Positions 18,787 to 28,216 are shown, counted from the stretch's first letter. The stretch is 64,000 nucleotides of DNA from Rhodoplanes serenus (GCA_945897515.1 CAMDFO010000011.1:27636-91635); one strand, 5' to 3'. Numbers and translations: made by a program. Notes: a model not told the origin generated them from the sequence alone.

Positions 18787-19779
18787 CTATTGCGGAATCT
18801 TGATCCCCGTCGCCTTGATCAGCTCGGCCCACTTCTTTGTGTCAGCCTGCATGGTCGCGAGCATCTGCTCCGGCGTGCTGCCGACCACCTCCAGCCCCTG
18901 CGCCTTCATCCGGTCGCTGAAGCGCGGGTCGTTGACCGCCTTGTTCACCTCGCGCGACAGCCGGTCGACGATGGCCGTGGGCGTCTTGGACGGCGCCAGC
19001 AGACCGAACCAGCTTCCCATCTCATAGCCGGCAACGCCCGCCTCCTGGACGGTTGGCACGTCCGGCATCAGCGGCATGCGTTTCGGTGAAGCCACCGCCA
19101 GCAGCTTGAGCTTGCCGCCCTCCGACATCGATTTTGCCGACGGCGGACCGGTGAACATGATCTCGACCACGCCTCCGACCACGTCGGTAATCGCCGGCGC
19201 GGTGCCGCGATACGATACGTGATTGATCTCGGTCTTGGTGGTGAACTTGAACAGCTCCATGCCCATGTGCATGGCGCTGCCGATGCCGATGCCGGCGTAG
19301 TTGAGCTTGTTCGGGTTGGCCCTGGCGTAGGCGATCAGTTCGCCGACGTTGTTGACCGGGACCTTGGGATTGGCGACCAGCACCATGTGGAGCTTGGCGA
19401 TCACGCTGATCGGCGCGAAGTCGCGGGACGGCTCGTAGGTGAGATTGTTGTACAGGCTGGGGTTGACCACGAGGTTGCTGTCGACCGCCATCATCAGCGT
19501 GTACCCGTCCGGGTTCGCGCGCGCGACCGCGCCACCGGCGAGGCTGCCGTTGGCGCCCGGCATGTTCTCCACGATCACCGGCTGCTTAAGCTGCTCGGCG
19601 AGCCGCTCGCCGAGCGTGCGCGCGATCAAATCCACCGCGCCGCCCGCCGGCTGCGGCAGGATCAGCTTGACCGGCCGCGAGGGATAGTCATCGCCCTGGG
19701 CACGGGCCTGCTCCCCGCCGGCTGCAATGGACAGCATCGCAAATGCCGCGGCCACGGCCGCCGATACGATCCGCTTCAT
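18787..19779 (-). CDS. Bug/TctC family substrate-binding protein
   Basis: MKRIVSAAVAAAFAMLSIAAGGEQARAQ; YPSRPVKLILPQPAGGAVDLIARTLG, VENMPGANGSLAGG. Confidence 0.92.
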   Translation of the reverse strand: MKRIVSAAVAAAFAMLSIAAGGEQARAQGDDYPSRPVKLILPQPAGGAVDLIARTLGERLAEQLKQPVIVENMPGANGSLAGGAVARANPDGYTLMMAVDSNLVVNPSLYNNLTYEPSRDFAPISVIAKLHMVLVANPKVPVNNVGELIAYARANPNKLNYAGIGIGSAMHMGMELFKFTTKTEINHVSYRGTAPAITDVVGGVVEIMFTGPPSAKSMSEGGKLKLLAVASPKRMPLMPDVPTVQEAGVAGYEMGSWFGLLAPSKTPTAIVDRLSREVNKAVNDPRFSDRMKAQGLEVVGSTPEQMLATMQADTKKWAELIKATGIKIPQ

Positions 19780-19816
19780 TCGACCCTCCCCTCGACTGTT
19801 GTGTCGGCGATTGGCG

Positions 19817-21007
19817 TCACACACCCGCCAGCATCGATTCCGCGATCACCTCGACCCGCTGCGCCGGCGCGAACGGCTCGCGCAATCCGGCCTGAACCAT
19901 CAGCGGCAGCACGTCCTGGTTCCACTGCTTGAGCTCGTTCTTGTAGTCGACCCACGAGATCAGACAGCCGTCGACGCCGATGTCGGCGAGCTTGCCGAGT
20001 TCGTCGACGATCTGCTCGGCTGTCCCGACCAGCGGATAGCCGCCGTGACCCGCGATGAAGTGCGCCTTGTGGCCCTCCAGCGTCTTGGGATCGAGCGTTT
20101 CGGTCTGCATGCCGAAAATGCGAAGGAGATTGCCGGCCGCCTCCCAGTCGCCCTTCTCGTGCACGTAGTGGTGCAGGTAGTCCTTGGCCTCCTTCTCGGT
20201 CTCGCGGCAGACCACATAGACGTGGATCCAGATGCGGGTTTCGCGGCCGTGCGCGCGCGCCATGTTCTTGAGGTTTGCGATCTGCTTCTGCGCGCCTTCG
20301 AGGACGGTGCGGTCCTTGAGGATGACGAAGTTCATGTCGCAGTAGCGGGTGGTGAAGTCCTGCGCTGCGGGCGAGCCGCCGGCGTTCATCACCGGCGGGT
20401 GTGGCTTCTGCAACGGCTTGGGCTGGCTCCAAACATTTTGCGCGTGGAAGCTCTCGCTGTCGAAATCGAACTCCTCCTCACGGGTCCAGGCCTGCTTGAG
20501 GAAATCCAGCCACTCGGTGGCGTATTTGTAGCGGTCGTCGTGCGGACGCATGTGCGCGCCGAACATGTCGAACTCGTTCTTGAACCAGCCGCACACCACG
20601 TTGAGCGCGAAGCGCCCGTTGGTCACGTGATCGATGGTGGACGACATCTTCGCGACCATCAGCGGATGCACCAACGGCACATGGCAGGTCGCCAGCACCG
20701 TGACGTATTTCGTCAGCGCGCCGAGCGCCGACGCCCAGGTGAAGCTCTCGAACGTCGTGCTGTTGAAATCCGACGGACCGCCATAACCGCGCCATCGTCC
20801 GACCGGCAGCAGCGTTTCCATTCCGGAGCGGTCGACCGCCTGGGCGATCTCGACGGTATCGGCCCAATTCAGCTTCCACGCCTCCGGTACGGTGGTGATG
20901 GTCGAGCCAAGACTGCAATTGAACGCCATGACGCCGAGCTTCATGCGGTTGCCGCCGAACAGCCGCGCACGGGCGGTATAGTCGCCCTGGGATGTGCCGG
21001 AAGTCAT
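19817..21007 (-). CDS. LLM-class flavin-dependent oxidoreductase (RutA-like)
   Basis: RWRGYGGPSDFNSTTFESFTWASALGALT...MVAKMSSTIDHVTNGRFALNVVCGWFKNEFDMFG resembles RutA RGFGGKTEFWDHNLESFTL...VTGWQKPEYEQMG. Confidence 0.88.
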   Translation of the reverse strand: MTSGTSQGDYTARARLFGGNRMKLGVMAFNCSLGSTITTVPEAWKLNWADTVEIAQAVDRSGMETLLPVGRWRGYGGPSDFNSTTFESFTWASALGALTKYVTVLATCHVPLVHPLMVAKMSSTIDHVTNGRFALNVVCGWFKNEFDMFGAHMRPHDDRYKYATEWLDFLKQAWTREEEFDFDSESFHAQNVWSQPKPLQKPHPPVMNAGGSPAAQDFTTRYCDMNFVILKDRTVLEGAQKQIANLKNMARAHGRETRIWIHVYVVCRETEKEAKDYLHHYVHEKGDWEAAGNLLRIFGMQTETLDPKTLEGHKAHFIAGHGGYPLVGTAEQIVDELGKLADIGVDGCLISWVDYKNELKQWNQDVLPLMVQAGLREPFAPAQRVEVIAESMLAGV

Positions 21008-21092
21008 CGCACTGCCTCACTTCATGCCTGCCGTGCCTTCACGGCGATTGCGACCGCCATGATAGATTGCGTGGCCTGCATAACAAGCCGCC

Positions 21093-21112
21093 GTGCCGCC
21101 ATGCCGCGGCAC
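21093..21112. promoter_or_regulatory. Inverted repeat in divergent promoter region (GTGCCGC-CATGCC-GCGGCAC)
   Basis: 7-bp perfect arms between divergent 19817-21007(-) and 21131(+); GC-rich context lowers significance. Confidence 0.25.
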
Positions 21113-21130
21113 AGTGAAACCGGGAGAAAC

Positions 21131-21970
21131 ATGGTGACGGCAACTGAAATACAACCTGCAGTCCACGCGCCCCGACACGTCACAGCGATCGTCACCGGCG
21201 CCGCGCGCGGCATGGGTCGCGCGATGACGCTCGGGCTCGCGGCTGCGGGCGTGCGCGTCGCCGCCGCCGACCTGCCGTCGAGTCGTGCCGAGATGGACGA
21301 GTTGCTCGACACCGCCCGCCGGCAGGGCGTGGCGGACAATGTGTTTCCGGTCGATTGCGACGTGACGCGCTGGGAGGACTGCGCCAAGGCGGTGCAGGCA
21401 GCCATCGACCGCTTCGGCGCGGTCCACGGACTCGTCAACAACGCCGGCATCAGGGTTCTGGACGCGGACCTTACGAAGGGCGGCCGGCATGGAAGATTCT
21501 ACGAGCACGACACCGAAACCTGGCGCCGCGTTGTGGAAACCAACATCGTCGGCCCGTTCCAGATGGCGAAGGCCGTCGCGCCGGTGCTGGTCGCGCAGGG
21601 CTGGGGCCGAATCGTCAACATCACCACCAGCCATTCGACCATGGTGGCGCAGTCGTTCTCGCCCTACGGCCCGACCAAGGCCGCGATGGAAGCCGCAACC
21701 GTGATCTGGGCCAAGGACCTCGCCGGCACCGGCGTCACGGTCAACGCGCTGCTGCCCGGCGGAGCGGGAAACACCCGCATGATCCCACAGGCGGACGTGC
21801 CGGACCGCTCCACGCTGATCCAACCCGAGGTGATGATGGCGCCGATCGCCTGGCTGATGTCGGCGGCCTCCGACGGGGTGACCGGCCGGCGCTTCATCGC
21901 CAAGCAATGGGACCCTGCGCTCGATCCGGCCGCTGCGGCGGCCAAGGCCGGCGCACCGGCGGGATGGTGA
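21131..21970 (+). CDS. SDR family oxidoreductase
   Basis: TAIVTGAARGMGRAMTLGLA, GLVNNAGIR, SPYGPTKAAMEAATVIWAKDL. Confidence 0.92.
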   Translation: MVTATEIQPAVHAPRHVTAIVTGAARGMGRAMTLGLAAAGVRVAAADLPSSRAEMDELLDTARRQGVADNVFPVDCDVTRWEDCAKAVQAAIDRFGAVHGLVNNAGIRVLDADLTKGGRHGRFYEHDTETWRRVVETNIVGPFQMAKAVAPVLVAQGWGRIVNITTSHSTMVAQSFSPYGPTKAAMEAATVIWAKDLAGTGVTVNALLPGGAGNTRMIPQADVPDRSTLIQPEVMMAPIAWLMSAASDGVTGRRFIAKQWDPALDPAAAAAKAGAPAGW

Positions 21971-21991
21971 AAACCAGGCTTCAGCCGCTTT

Positions 21992-22010
21992 CAAAAGATG
22001 ATATCTTTTG
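21992..22010. promoter_or_regulatory. Perfect 19-bp inverted repeat CAAAAGAT-GAT-ATCTTTTG, candidate operator
   Basis: 8-bp perfect AT-rich arms with 3-bp spacer, 45 bp upstream of ATG 22056. Confidence 0.6.
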
Positions 22011-22055
22011 CGGAATGAAGGTCGCCGCATCGGCGGCGATGCCGGAGGACACGCC

Positions 22056-22928
22056 ATGAAACAGGTCACGGTCGCCCCGAAGGGCATGGGCCTCAACGAT
22101 TTCGTCGCGCACCAGGAAGGCTTCTTCGCCGCCGAAGGACTCGACGTCACGCTCGACTGGAAAACCTTCGCCGGCACGCAGTCGAGCTGGAAGGACCTGA
22201 AGTATTTCGAGCGGCCACAGGACCGGCCCTACACCAAGGACAATGCCGAGATCATCCAGGGCGCCTGCGTCTGGGGCTCGATCTGCAACGCGTCCGCCGG
22301 CATGGGCAAGTTCGTGCCGGAGGCCTACGGCGATTCACCCTGGGCGATTTTCGTGCGGCCGGATTCCAAAATCCGCGAGCCGAAAGATTTGAAGGACATT
22401 CCGATTTCCGTCGGCATGCGCGCCGGCAGCCACTTCAACGTGCCCTATCGGCTGGAGAAATATCTCCCGCTGGAGAATATCAAGACGGTCAACACCGGCG
22501 GCTTCGGCGCCCGACTGAAGGCGCTGCTGGATGGCGAGGTCGAGGCCGCGTCACTGCTGCCGCCGCAGATCGCGATGGCGGAGCAGCTTGGCCTGCGCAA
22601 GGTCATGGAAGACACCTTCCATACGCTGTGGTGGGTGCCGCAGGGCTTCGATCCGGAGAACACCCGAGCCTATCTGCGCGCCCTCGACCGCGCCGAGAAG
22701 GCGATGGATGCCGACATGGCGAAATACTATCCGCTGTGGAAGCTCGCGGTGCCGGCCGAATTCCAGGATTACCATCCATGGGACTTCACCAAATTCGGAC
22801 GGGGCGAGCGCTTCGTCTACAAGACCATCCCGCATTCGGAATTCGACGAGGTGATGGACCAGGTCAAGCGCTGGAACCTCGACCAGTTCCTCAAGGACAA
22901 GAGCTTCGAGAACATCGCGGCGCGCTGA
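22056..22928 (+). CDS. NMT1/THI5-like ABC-type substrate-binding-fold protein, no signal peptide
   Basis: KQVTVAPKGMGLNDFVAHQEGFFAAEGLDVTLDWKTFAG; in-frame TGA at 21999-22001 limits any upstream extension. Confidence 0.8.
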   Translation: MKQVTVAPKGMGLNDFVAHQEGFFAAEGLDVTLDWKTFAGTQSSWKDLKYFERPQDRPYTKDNAEIIQGACVWGSICNASAGMGKFVPEAYGDSPWAIFVRPDSKIREPKDLKDIPISVGMRAGSHFNVPYRLEKYLPLENIKTVNTGGFGARLKALLDGEVEAASLLPPQIAMAEQLGLRKVMEDTFHTLWWVPQGFDPENTRAYLRALDRAEKAMDADMAKYYPLWKLAVPAEFQDYHPWDFTKFGRGERFVYKTIPHSEFDEVMDQVKRWNLDQFLKDKSFENIAAR

Positions 22929-22974
22929 GTCCCGCGACTGGCGCGGGACGCCGAACTTTGCGAGGCTTGGCCGC

Positions 22975-24129
22975 ATGGCGACCAAGCAGGAACTCATCGA
23001 CCGCTTTAAAGGACTGGCCCCGGGCTTTCGGAAACGTGCCGAGGCGGCGGAGCAGGCACGGCGGATTCCGCCGGAATCCGCCAAGGAGCTTCTGGACGCC
23101 GGCATCGCGCGAATCCTGATGCCGGCTCGGTTCGGAGGCTACGGGCTCGGCTTCGACACCTGGTTTGATGTGATCCGGGAGATCAGCAAAGCCGACGCGG
23201 CGCACGGCTGGTGCGCGAGCCTCTGGGTCCATCACCCGCATTGTCTCGCCCAGTGTCCGGAGGAGGCGCAGAAAACCGTGTGGGCGGACGGCCCGGACGT
23301 CGCCATCGCGGCGTCGTTCGCTCCGATGGCCAAGGTCGCTTCGGTCGATGGCGGCTATCGCGTCTCGGGTCAGTCGCCGTTCGCCAGCGGCGTCGGCAAC
23401 AGCACGTGGGTTTTCGTCGGCGGCATGGCCGAGACGGCAGGCGGTCCGGAATGGCGGCTCTTCCTGATCCCGCCGGGGGACTACACGGTGGTCGACACCT
23501 GGTTCACCGCCGGCATGTGCGGCACCGGCAGCAACACCATCGTCACCGACAATGTCTTCGTGCCGGAAGGCCTATCGGTCCGGCTTTTCGATATCAGGGA
23601 GGGCAAAGGACCGGGCAGCCCGCTCCACGATGGACCGATCTTCCGGACCGCATTCGTCACCTACGCCCCGCTGACGTTCATCACGCCGATGCTGGGCGCT
23701 GCGCAGGGTGCGTATGAATACTTTCGGGAATGGACCAAAACGCGCAAAGGGCGCGATGCCTCCTCGATTGCCGAAACCACCAGCATCCAGGTGCGGCTGG
23801 CCCGAACCGCTGCCGATCTCGACGCCGCCGAACTGCTGCTGCGCCGCATCGTGGAGGTATCGCAGGCGCCCTCGCCTCCGACCCTGGAGTTGCGGGCCCG
23901 CTGCATGCGCGACTATGCGCGCACTTCGGAGCTGGTCGTGGCGTCGATCGATACGCTGATCTCGATGAGCGGCACGGCCGGATTTGCCTCCTCCAATCCG
24001 ATCCAGCGAGCTTGGCGCGATATCCATTTCTCATCGATGCACATCAGTCTTCAAACCGAAGGCCATTTCTCGCATTTCGGCCGCATGGAACTGGGCCTGC
24101 CCCGCGACCCGCGCCAGCCGTACTACTGA
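22975..24129 (+). CDS. Acyl-CoA dehydrogenase-fold flavin-dependent monooxygenase (HsaA/HpaB-like)
   Basis: RRIPPESAKELLDAGIARILMPARFGGYGL, VSGQSPFASGVGNSTWVFVGG, TWFTAGMCGTGSNTIVTDNVFVPE. Confidence 0.85.
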   Translation: MATKQELIDRFKGLAPGFRKRAEAAEQARRIPPESAKELLDAGIARILMPARFGGYGLGFDTWFDVIREISKADAAHGWCASLWVHHPHCLAQCPEEAQKTVWADGPDVAIAASFAPMAKVASVDGGYRVSGQSPFASGVGNSTWVFVGGMAETAGGPEWRLFLIPPGDYTVVDTWFTAGMCGTGSNTIVTDNVFVPEGLSVRLFDIREGKGPGSPLHDGPIFRTAFVTYAPLTFITPMLGAAQGAYEYFREWTKTRKGRDASSIAETTSIQVRLARTAADLDAAELLLRRIVEVSQAPSPPTLELRARCMRDYARTSELVVASIDTLISMSGTAGFASSNPIQRAWRDIHFSSMHISLQTEGHFSHFGRMELGLPRDPRQPYY

Positions 24130-24197
24130 GCGTCGCGATTGCTGGACCGCGGCCTGTGTGCAAGCATCGTCATTGAACTTCATTCACCGGGGTCCCC

Positions 24198-25019
24198 ATG
24201 TCCGAGTCCAACACCGTTACCGTTTCGATCGAGAACGCCATCGCCACCGTCACGCTCAATCGGCCAGCCAAGCGCAACGCTATGAGCCCAACACTGCATA
24301 TCGAAATGGCAGACGCGCTGGAAAAGCTGCGCTACGAGAAGAGCGCGCGGGTGGTGGTCATCACCGGCGCGGGCGAGTCGTTCTGCGCCGGCATGGACCT
24401 GAAACAGTTCTTCGTCGAGCTGAAGGACAATCCGCCGGAATTCGACCGCATCTTCCGCGTCGCCACCGAATGGCGGTCGCGCACGCTGCGCTACTATCCG
24501 AAGCCGACCATCGCCATGGTCAACGGTTATTGCTTTGGCGGCGCATTCGCGATCGTCGAGGGCTGCGATCTGGCATTCGCCGCGAAAGAGGCAACGCTCG
24601 GGTTGTCCGAGATCAACTTCAAGCACTATCCCGGCGGCAGCGTGAGCAAGGCGCTGGCCAACCTGCTACGGCCACGCGACGCGCTATTCTATGCCATGAC
24701 CGGCCGCACCTTCAACGGCGACCGCGCGGCGGAAATCGGCTTCGTCAATGCAGCCTATCCGCTCGCCGACCTCAAAAAGGAGGTAATGGCGCTGGCGCAG
24801 GAAATCGCATCGAAGGATCCGGACGCGCTGGCGGCCACCAAGGATGGCTATCGCTTCTCGCTGGAGATGAGCGCCGAGGCCGCGCTCAATTTCGCCGCCG
24901 CCAAATCCGACCAGCTCTCGATGCGGCAAAAGGATTCATGGCGCAGCGAGGGAATCGGCGATTTCCTGGAGGGCAAGTACCGGCCGGGGCTGGGCGGGCA
25001 CAAGGCGCCCGCGGAATAG
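24198..25019 (+). CDS. Crotonase family; p-hydroxycinnamoyl/feruloyl-CoA hydratase-lyase-like
   Basis: VTLNRPAKRNAMSPTLHIEMADALE, VVITGAGESFCAGMDLKQFF, PKPTIAMVNGYCFGGAFAIVEGCDLAFAAKEATLGLSEINF. Confidence 0.85.
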   Translation: MSESNTVTVSIENAIATVTLNRPAKRNAMSPTLHIEMADALEKLRYEKSARVVVITGAGESFCAGMDLKQFFVELKDNPPEFDRIFRVATEWRSRTLRYYPKPTIAMVNGYCFGGAFAIVEGCDLAFAAKEATLGLSEINFKHYPGGSVSKALANLLRPRDALFYAMTGRTFNGDRAAEIGFVNAAYPLADLKKEVMALAQEIASKDPDALAATKDGYRFSLEMSAEAALNFAAAKSDQLSMRQKDSWRSEGIGDFLEGKYRPGLGGHKAPAE

Positions 25020-25023
25020 CGCC

Positions 25024-25986
25024 TCACTTCGCGTCGATCACGCGGCGTACCGCCGGCACCCACTTGTCGACCTCGGCCTGCATGTACGCCGTGAACTCGG
25101 CGGACGACATCGCCTTGGTCTGCACCATTTCCCGCTCGAGAAGCCCGCGCACCTCCGGCTGCTGCATCGCAGCGTTGACCTCGCGATTGAGCCGCTCGAC
25201 GATTGCCGGAGGAAGTTTCGCGGGGCCGGACAGGCCGTACCAGGTGGTGACGACCAGATCGGGATAGCCGAGCTCGGTCAGCGTCGGCAGGTCGGGGAAC
25301 TCCCTCACCCGCTGCGCCGAGGATACCGCGACCGGACGCAGCTTGCCGGAGAGGATGTGCGCCTGCGTGGTCGAAAGCGTCATGCTGCCGACCTTCACGT
25401 GACCCGCAACCAAGTCGAGGATCGCCGCGCCGCCGCCGCGATAGGTGACGTGGCTGAGCTTCACCTTTTCCTTCGCAGCCAGATATTCCGCGACCATATT
25501 GCCGACCGAGCCGATGCTGGGTGAGACGTACTGCACGCCGTCCTTGGTCGCGCGCATCAGCGCCATGAGCCCTTTGAAGTCCCTCACCTCCGACGACTCG
25601 TGGACCACGAACACGTTCGGCGGCCCGCCGAGATAGGCGATGTGAGTGAAGTCCCGCATCGGATCGAAACCGGCATTACGATTCATCGCCGGCGCCAGCA
25701 CGTGGGACGGAATCCCGGAGATGATCAGCGTATGGCCGTCAGGCTCGGCGCGCGCCACCGCCTCGGTGCCGATCAGTCCACCACCGCCGGTCCGGTTCTC
25801 GACAAAGAATTGCTGCCCGAACGCCTTGCTCAGCCGTTCGGCGAACACCCGGCCCAGCAGATCGTTGGCCCCGCCGGCCGCATAGGCCACGACGACGCGG
25901 ACCGGCTTGCTCGGCCATTCCTGCGCATGGGCCGGCGATACGACGGCGCCTGCAACAACGATCAGTCCGGCGAGCAGGCGTTTCAT
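25024..25986 (-). CDS. Bug/TctC family substrate-binding protein
   Basis: MKRLLAGLIVVAGAVVSPAHAQE; WPSKPVRVVVAYAAGGANDLLGRV, VENRTGGGGLIGTEAV. Confidence 0.93.
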   Translation of the reverse strand: MKRLLAGLIVVAGAVVSPAHAQEWPSKPVRVVVAYAAGGANDLLGRVFAERLSKAFGQQFFVENRTGGGGLIGTEAVARAEPDGHTLIISGIPSHVLAPAMNRNAGFDPMRDFTHIAYLGGPPNVFVVHESSEVRDFKGLMALMRATKDGVQYVSPSIGSVGNMVAEYLAAKEKVKLSHVTYRGGGAAILDLVAGHVKVGSMTLSTTQAHILSGKLRPVAVSSAQRVREFPDLPTLTELGYPDLVVTTWYGLSGPAKLPPAIVERLNREVNAAMQQPEVRGLLEREMVQTKAMSSAEFTAYMQAEVDKWVPAVRRVIDAK

Positions 25987-25991
25987 GGCGC

Positions 25992-26387
25992 TCAATCCAG
26001 CACCGCGATGGCGTTGATCTCGATCAGATAGTCCGGCGAGGTCATCTTGGTGATCTCGACCATCGTCGACGCCGGTGCCGGAGCCTTGAAATACTCGCGC
26101 CGCACTTTGTGGATGATGTCGAAGTGCTCCATGTTTCGCACGTAGCAGTCGACCCGGCAGATGTCGTCCATCGTGCCGCCCGCCTCCTCGACCGCGGCCT
26201 TGAGGTTCTCGCAGACTTGGCGGGTCTGCGCCTCGATGTCGCCGATGCCGGCGATCGAGCCGTCGGCGCGGCGCGAGGTCATGCCGGAAATGAACACCAT
26301 GCGGCCCCGCGCCTCGACCATGGTGGCGTGCGAGAAGTGGCCGCTCGGCTGGCGCAGCTTCGGCGATACGATCTGCTTCTTGGGCAT
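25992..26387 (-). CDS. RidA family protein, single domain
   Basis: MPKKQIVSPKLRQPSGHFSHATMVEARGRMVFISGMTSR...APASTMVEITKMTSPDYLIEINAIAVLD. Confidence 0.88.
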   Translation of the reverse strand: MPKKQIVSPKLRQPSGHFSHATMVEARGRMVFISGMTSRRADGSIAGIGDIEAQTRQVCENLKAAVEEAGGTMDDICRVDCYVRNMEHFDIIHKVRREYFKAPAPASTMVEITKMTSPDYLIEINAIAVLD

Positions 26388-26406
26388 GTCGTTCCTCTGA
26401 TTTTCG

Positions 26407-26805
26407 TTAGTGCGCGTCGCGTTCGTCGGTGTACCACGACGGCTTTTCCGGGTAGTGCGGGCCATCATAGACTTCGAGCACCACGGTTTCCTCGTGTGCG
26501 ATCGCTGGGCCGTGCACGTTGCCCTTGGGGTTGCAATAGAAGCTGCCGGCGGTCAGCACCGTTTTGGTCGCGGTGTATTCGTAGCGGCCCTTCAGACAGA
26601 ACATGAACTGGTTTGACGCATGGTAATGCGGCTGCGGAATCCCCGAACCCTTGTCGAACTTGATCAGCGCGATCGAAGCACCGGTTGTATCGTCGCGCCA
26701 CAGCATCTTTTCCGAAATGCCCCTTAACGACTTCTCGCGCCACGGCATGGCCTCGGCGTCGATTAGGATTTCGTCCAACGCGGGGGCGCCCTTCGGCAAT
26801 TGCAT
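26407..26805 (-). CDS. Cupin domain protein
   Basis: GSGIPQPHYHASNQFMFCLKGRYEYTATKTVLTAGSFYCNPKGNVHGP. Confidence 0.88.
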   Translation of the reverse strand: MQLPKGAPALDEILIDAEAMPWREKSLRGISEKMLWRDDTTGASIALIKFDKGSGIPQPHYHASNQFMFCLKGRYEYTATKTVLTAGSFYCNPKGNVHGPAIAHEETVVLEVYDGPHYPEKPSWYTDERDAH

Positions 26806-26816
26806 CGCTTGCGTCC

Positions 26817-28199
26817 TTGCTGTCGAATGTCCGGGCCGGGAGAATAGTCCCCTTCCGGCCTATCCGTCAGCCCTGCCCGTCAGCCCGGCGCGGCCAGTTT
26901 CGAGTTCGAGGTCCACCGATCAAACCGCTCAACGAAATAACCGCGACGGAGATCGTGTCCGCGATCGAAGGCGGCCGCACGACCTGCGAAGCCGTGGTGC
27001 GCTCCTGCCTGGAGCGGGTCGCGGCCCGTGAACCCGACGTGCGGGCCTGGAGCTACATCGATCCCGCGCAGGCGATCGCGGCGGCGCAGGCGTTCGACCG
27101 CGGAGGCAAGCGCGGGCCGCTCGGCGGCGTGCCGTTCGGAGCCAAGGACATCATCGACACCTTCGACATGCCGACCGAGTGGGGTACCCCGATCCACAAG
27201 GGCCGCCAGCCCGAGCGTGACGCGGCCTGTGTCGCACTCAGCCGCAAGGCGGGAGGTGTGCTGCTTGGCAAATGCGTCACCACCGAATTCGCCAATCTGC
27301 ATCCCGGGCCGACGCGCAACCCGCATGACCTCGACCGCAGCCCGGCCGGCTCGTCGAGTGGCTCGGCAGCGGCGGTTGCGGACTTCATGGTCCCGATCGC
27401 GATCGGAACGCAGACCACCGGGTCGACCATCCGTCCAGCTTCGTTCTGCGGCGTGGTTGGCTATCGCCCGACCTATGGCGAGCATCGGCTGCACGGCGTG
27501 ATGGAGGCGTCCGGCTCGCTCGACACGCTCGGCATCCTGGCGCGCTCGGTCCCCGACGTTGCGCTCTATCGTAACGTGCTGCTCGGCATTCCACCCGAGC
27601 CGATGATGACGCTCGACCGTCCGCCGCATATCGCACTGTGCCGCAGCCACATCTGGGACCAGTTCGAGCCCACCACCCGTACGCTGGTCGAGGACGCAGC
27701 GTTGCGGCTCGCACGCGCGGGCGCCCGGATCACCGAATTCGAACTGCCAGCGGACTTCGCCCGATTGAACGACGCCCATCGCTGGATTTCGAGCTTCGAG
27801 TTCGCACGAACGTTCACGTTCGAGATCGAGAACCACTGGGACGAGATCAGCGACACGCTGCGCGGTGGCCGGCTGCACGACGGCATTGACGGCAGTTTCG
27901 AGCGCTACATTGCTTCGAAGGAACTGGCGCAGGAATGCCGCACGCGATTCGACTCGCTATGGGGCGACGTCGACGCGCTGCTGACCCCGGCGGCATTCGG
28001 CGAGGCGACGGTCGGAGACTGGGCGTTCGCCGGCGTTCCCCTGTTCCAGCTTTGGACCATCCTGCACGTGCCGCAAATCTCGCTGCCGGTGTTCAAGGGA
28101 CCGGCCGGCATGCCGATCGGCGCAATGCTGATTGCGAAACGCCACGACGACCGCAAGCTGTTCGCCTGCGCCCAATGGGCCTATCAAAAACTGATGTAA
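26817..28199 (+). CDS. Amidase signature family protein; start uncertain
   Basis: GPLGGVPFGAKDIIDTFDMPTEWGTPI, RSPAGSSSGSAAAVADFMVPIAIGTQTTGSTIRPASFCGVVGYRP; candidate starts TTG 26817 or GTG 26955, no ATG near the expected N-terminus. Confidence 0.85.
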   Translation: MLSNVRAGRIVPFRPIRQPCPSARRGQFRVRGPPIKPLNEITATEIVSAIEGGRTTCEAVVRSCLERVAAREPDVRAWSYIDPAQAIAAAQAFDRGGKRGPLGGVPFGAKDIIDTFDMPTEWGTPIHKGRQPERDAACVALSRKAGGVLLGKCVTTEFANLHPGPTRNPHDLDRSPAGSSSGSAAAVADFMVPIAIGTQTTGSTIRPASFCGVVGYRPTYGEHRLHGVMEASGSLDTLGILARSVPDVALYRNVLLGIPPEPMMTLDRPPHIALCRSHIWDQFEPTTRTLVEDAALRLARAGARITEFELPADFARLNDAHRWISSFEFARTFTFEIENHWDEISDTLRGGRLHDGIDGSFERYIASKELAQECRTRFDSLWGDVDALLTPAAFGEATVGDWAFAGVPLFQLWTILHVPQISLPVFKGPAGMPIGAMLIAKRHDDRKLFACAQWAYQKLM

Positions 28200-28216
28200 C
28201 CAAGGACACGGAAGCG

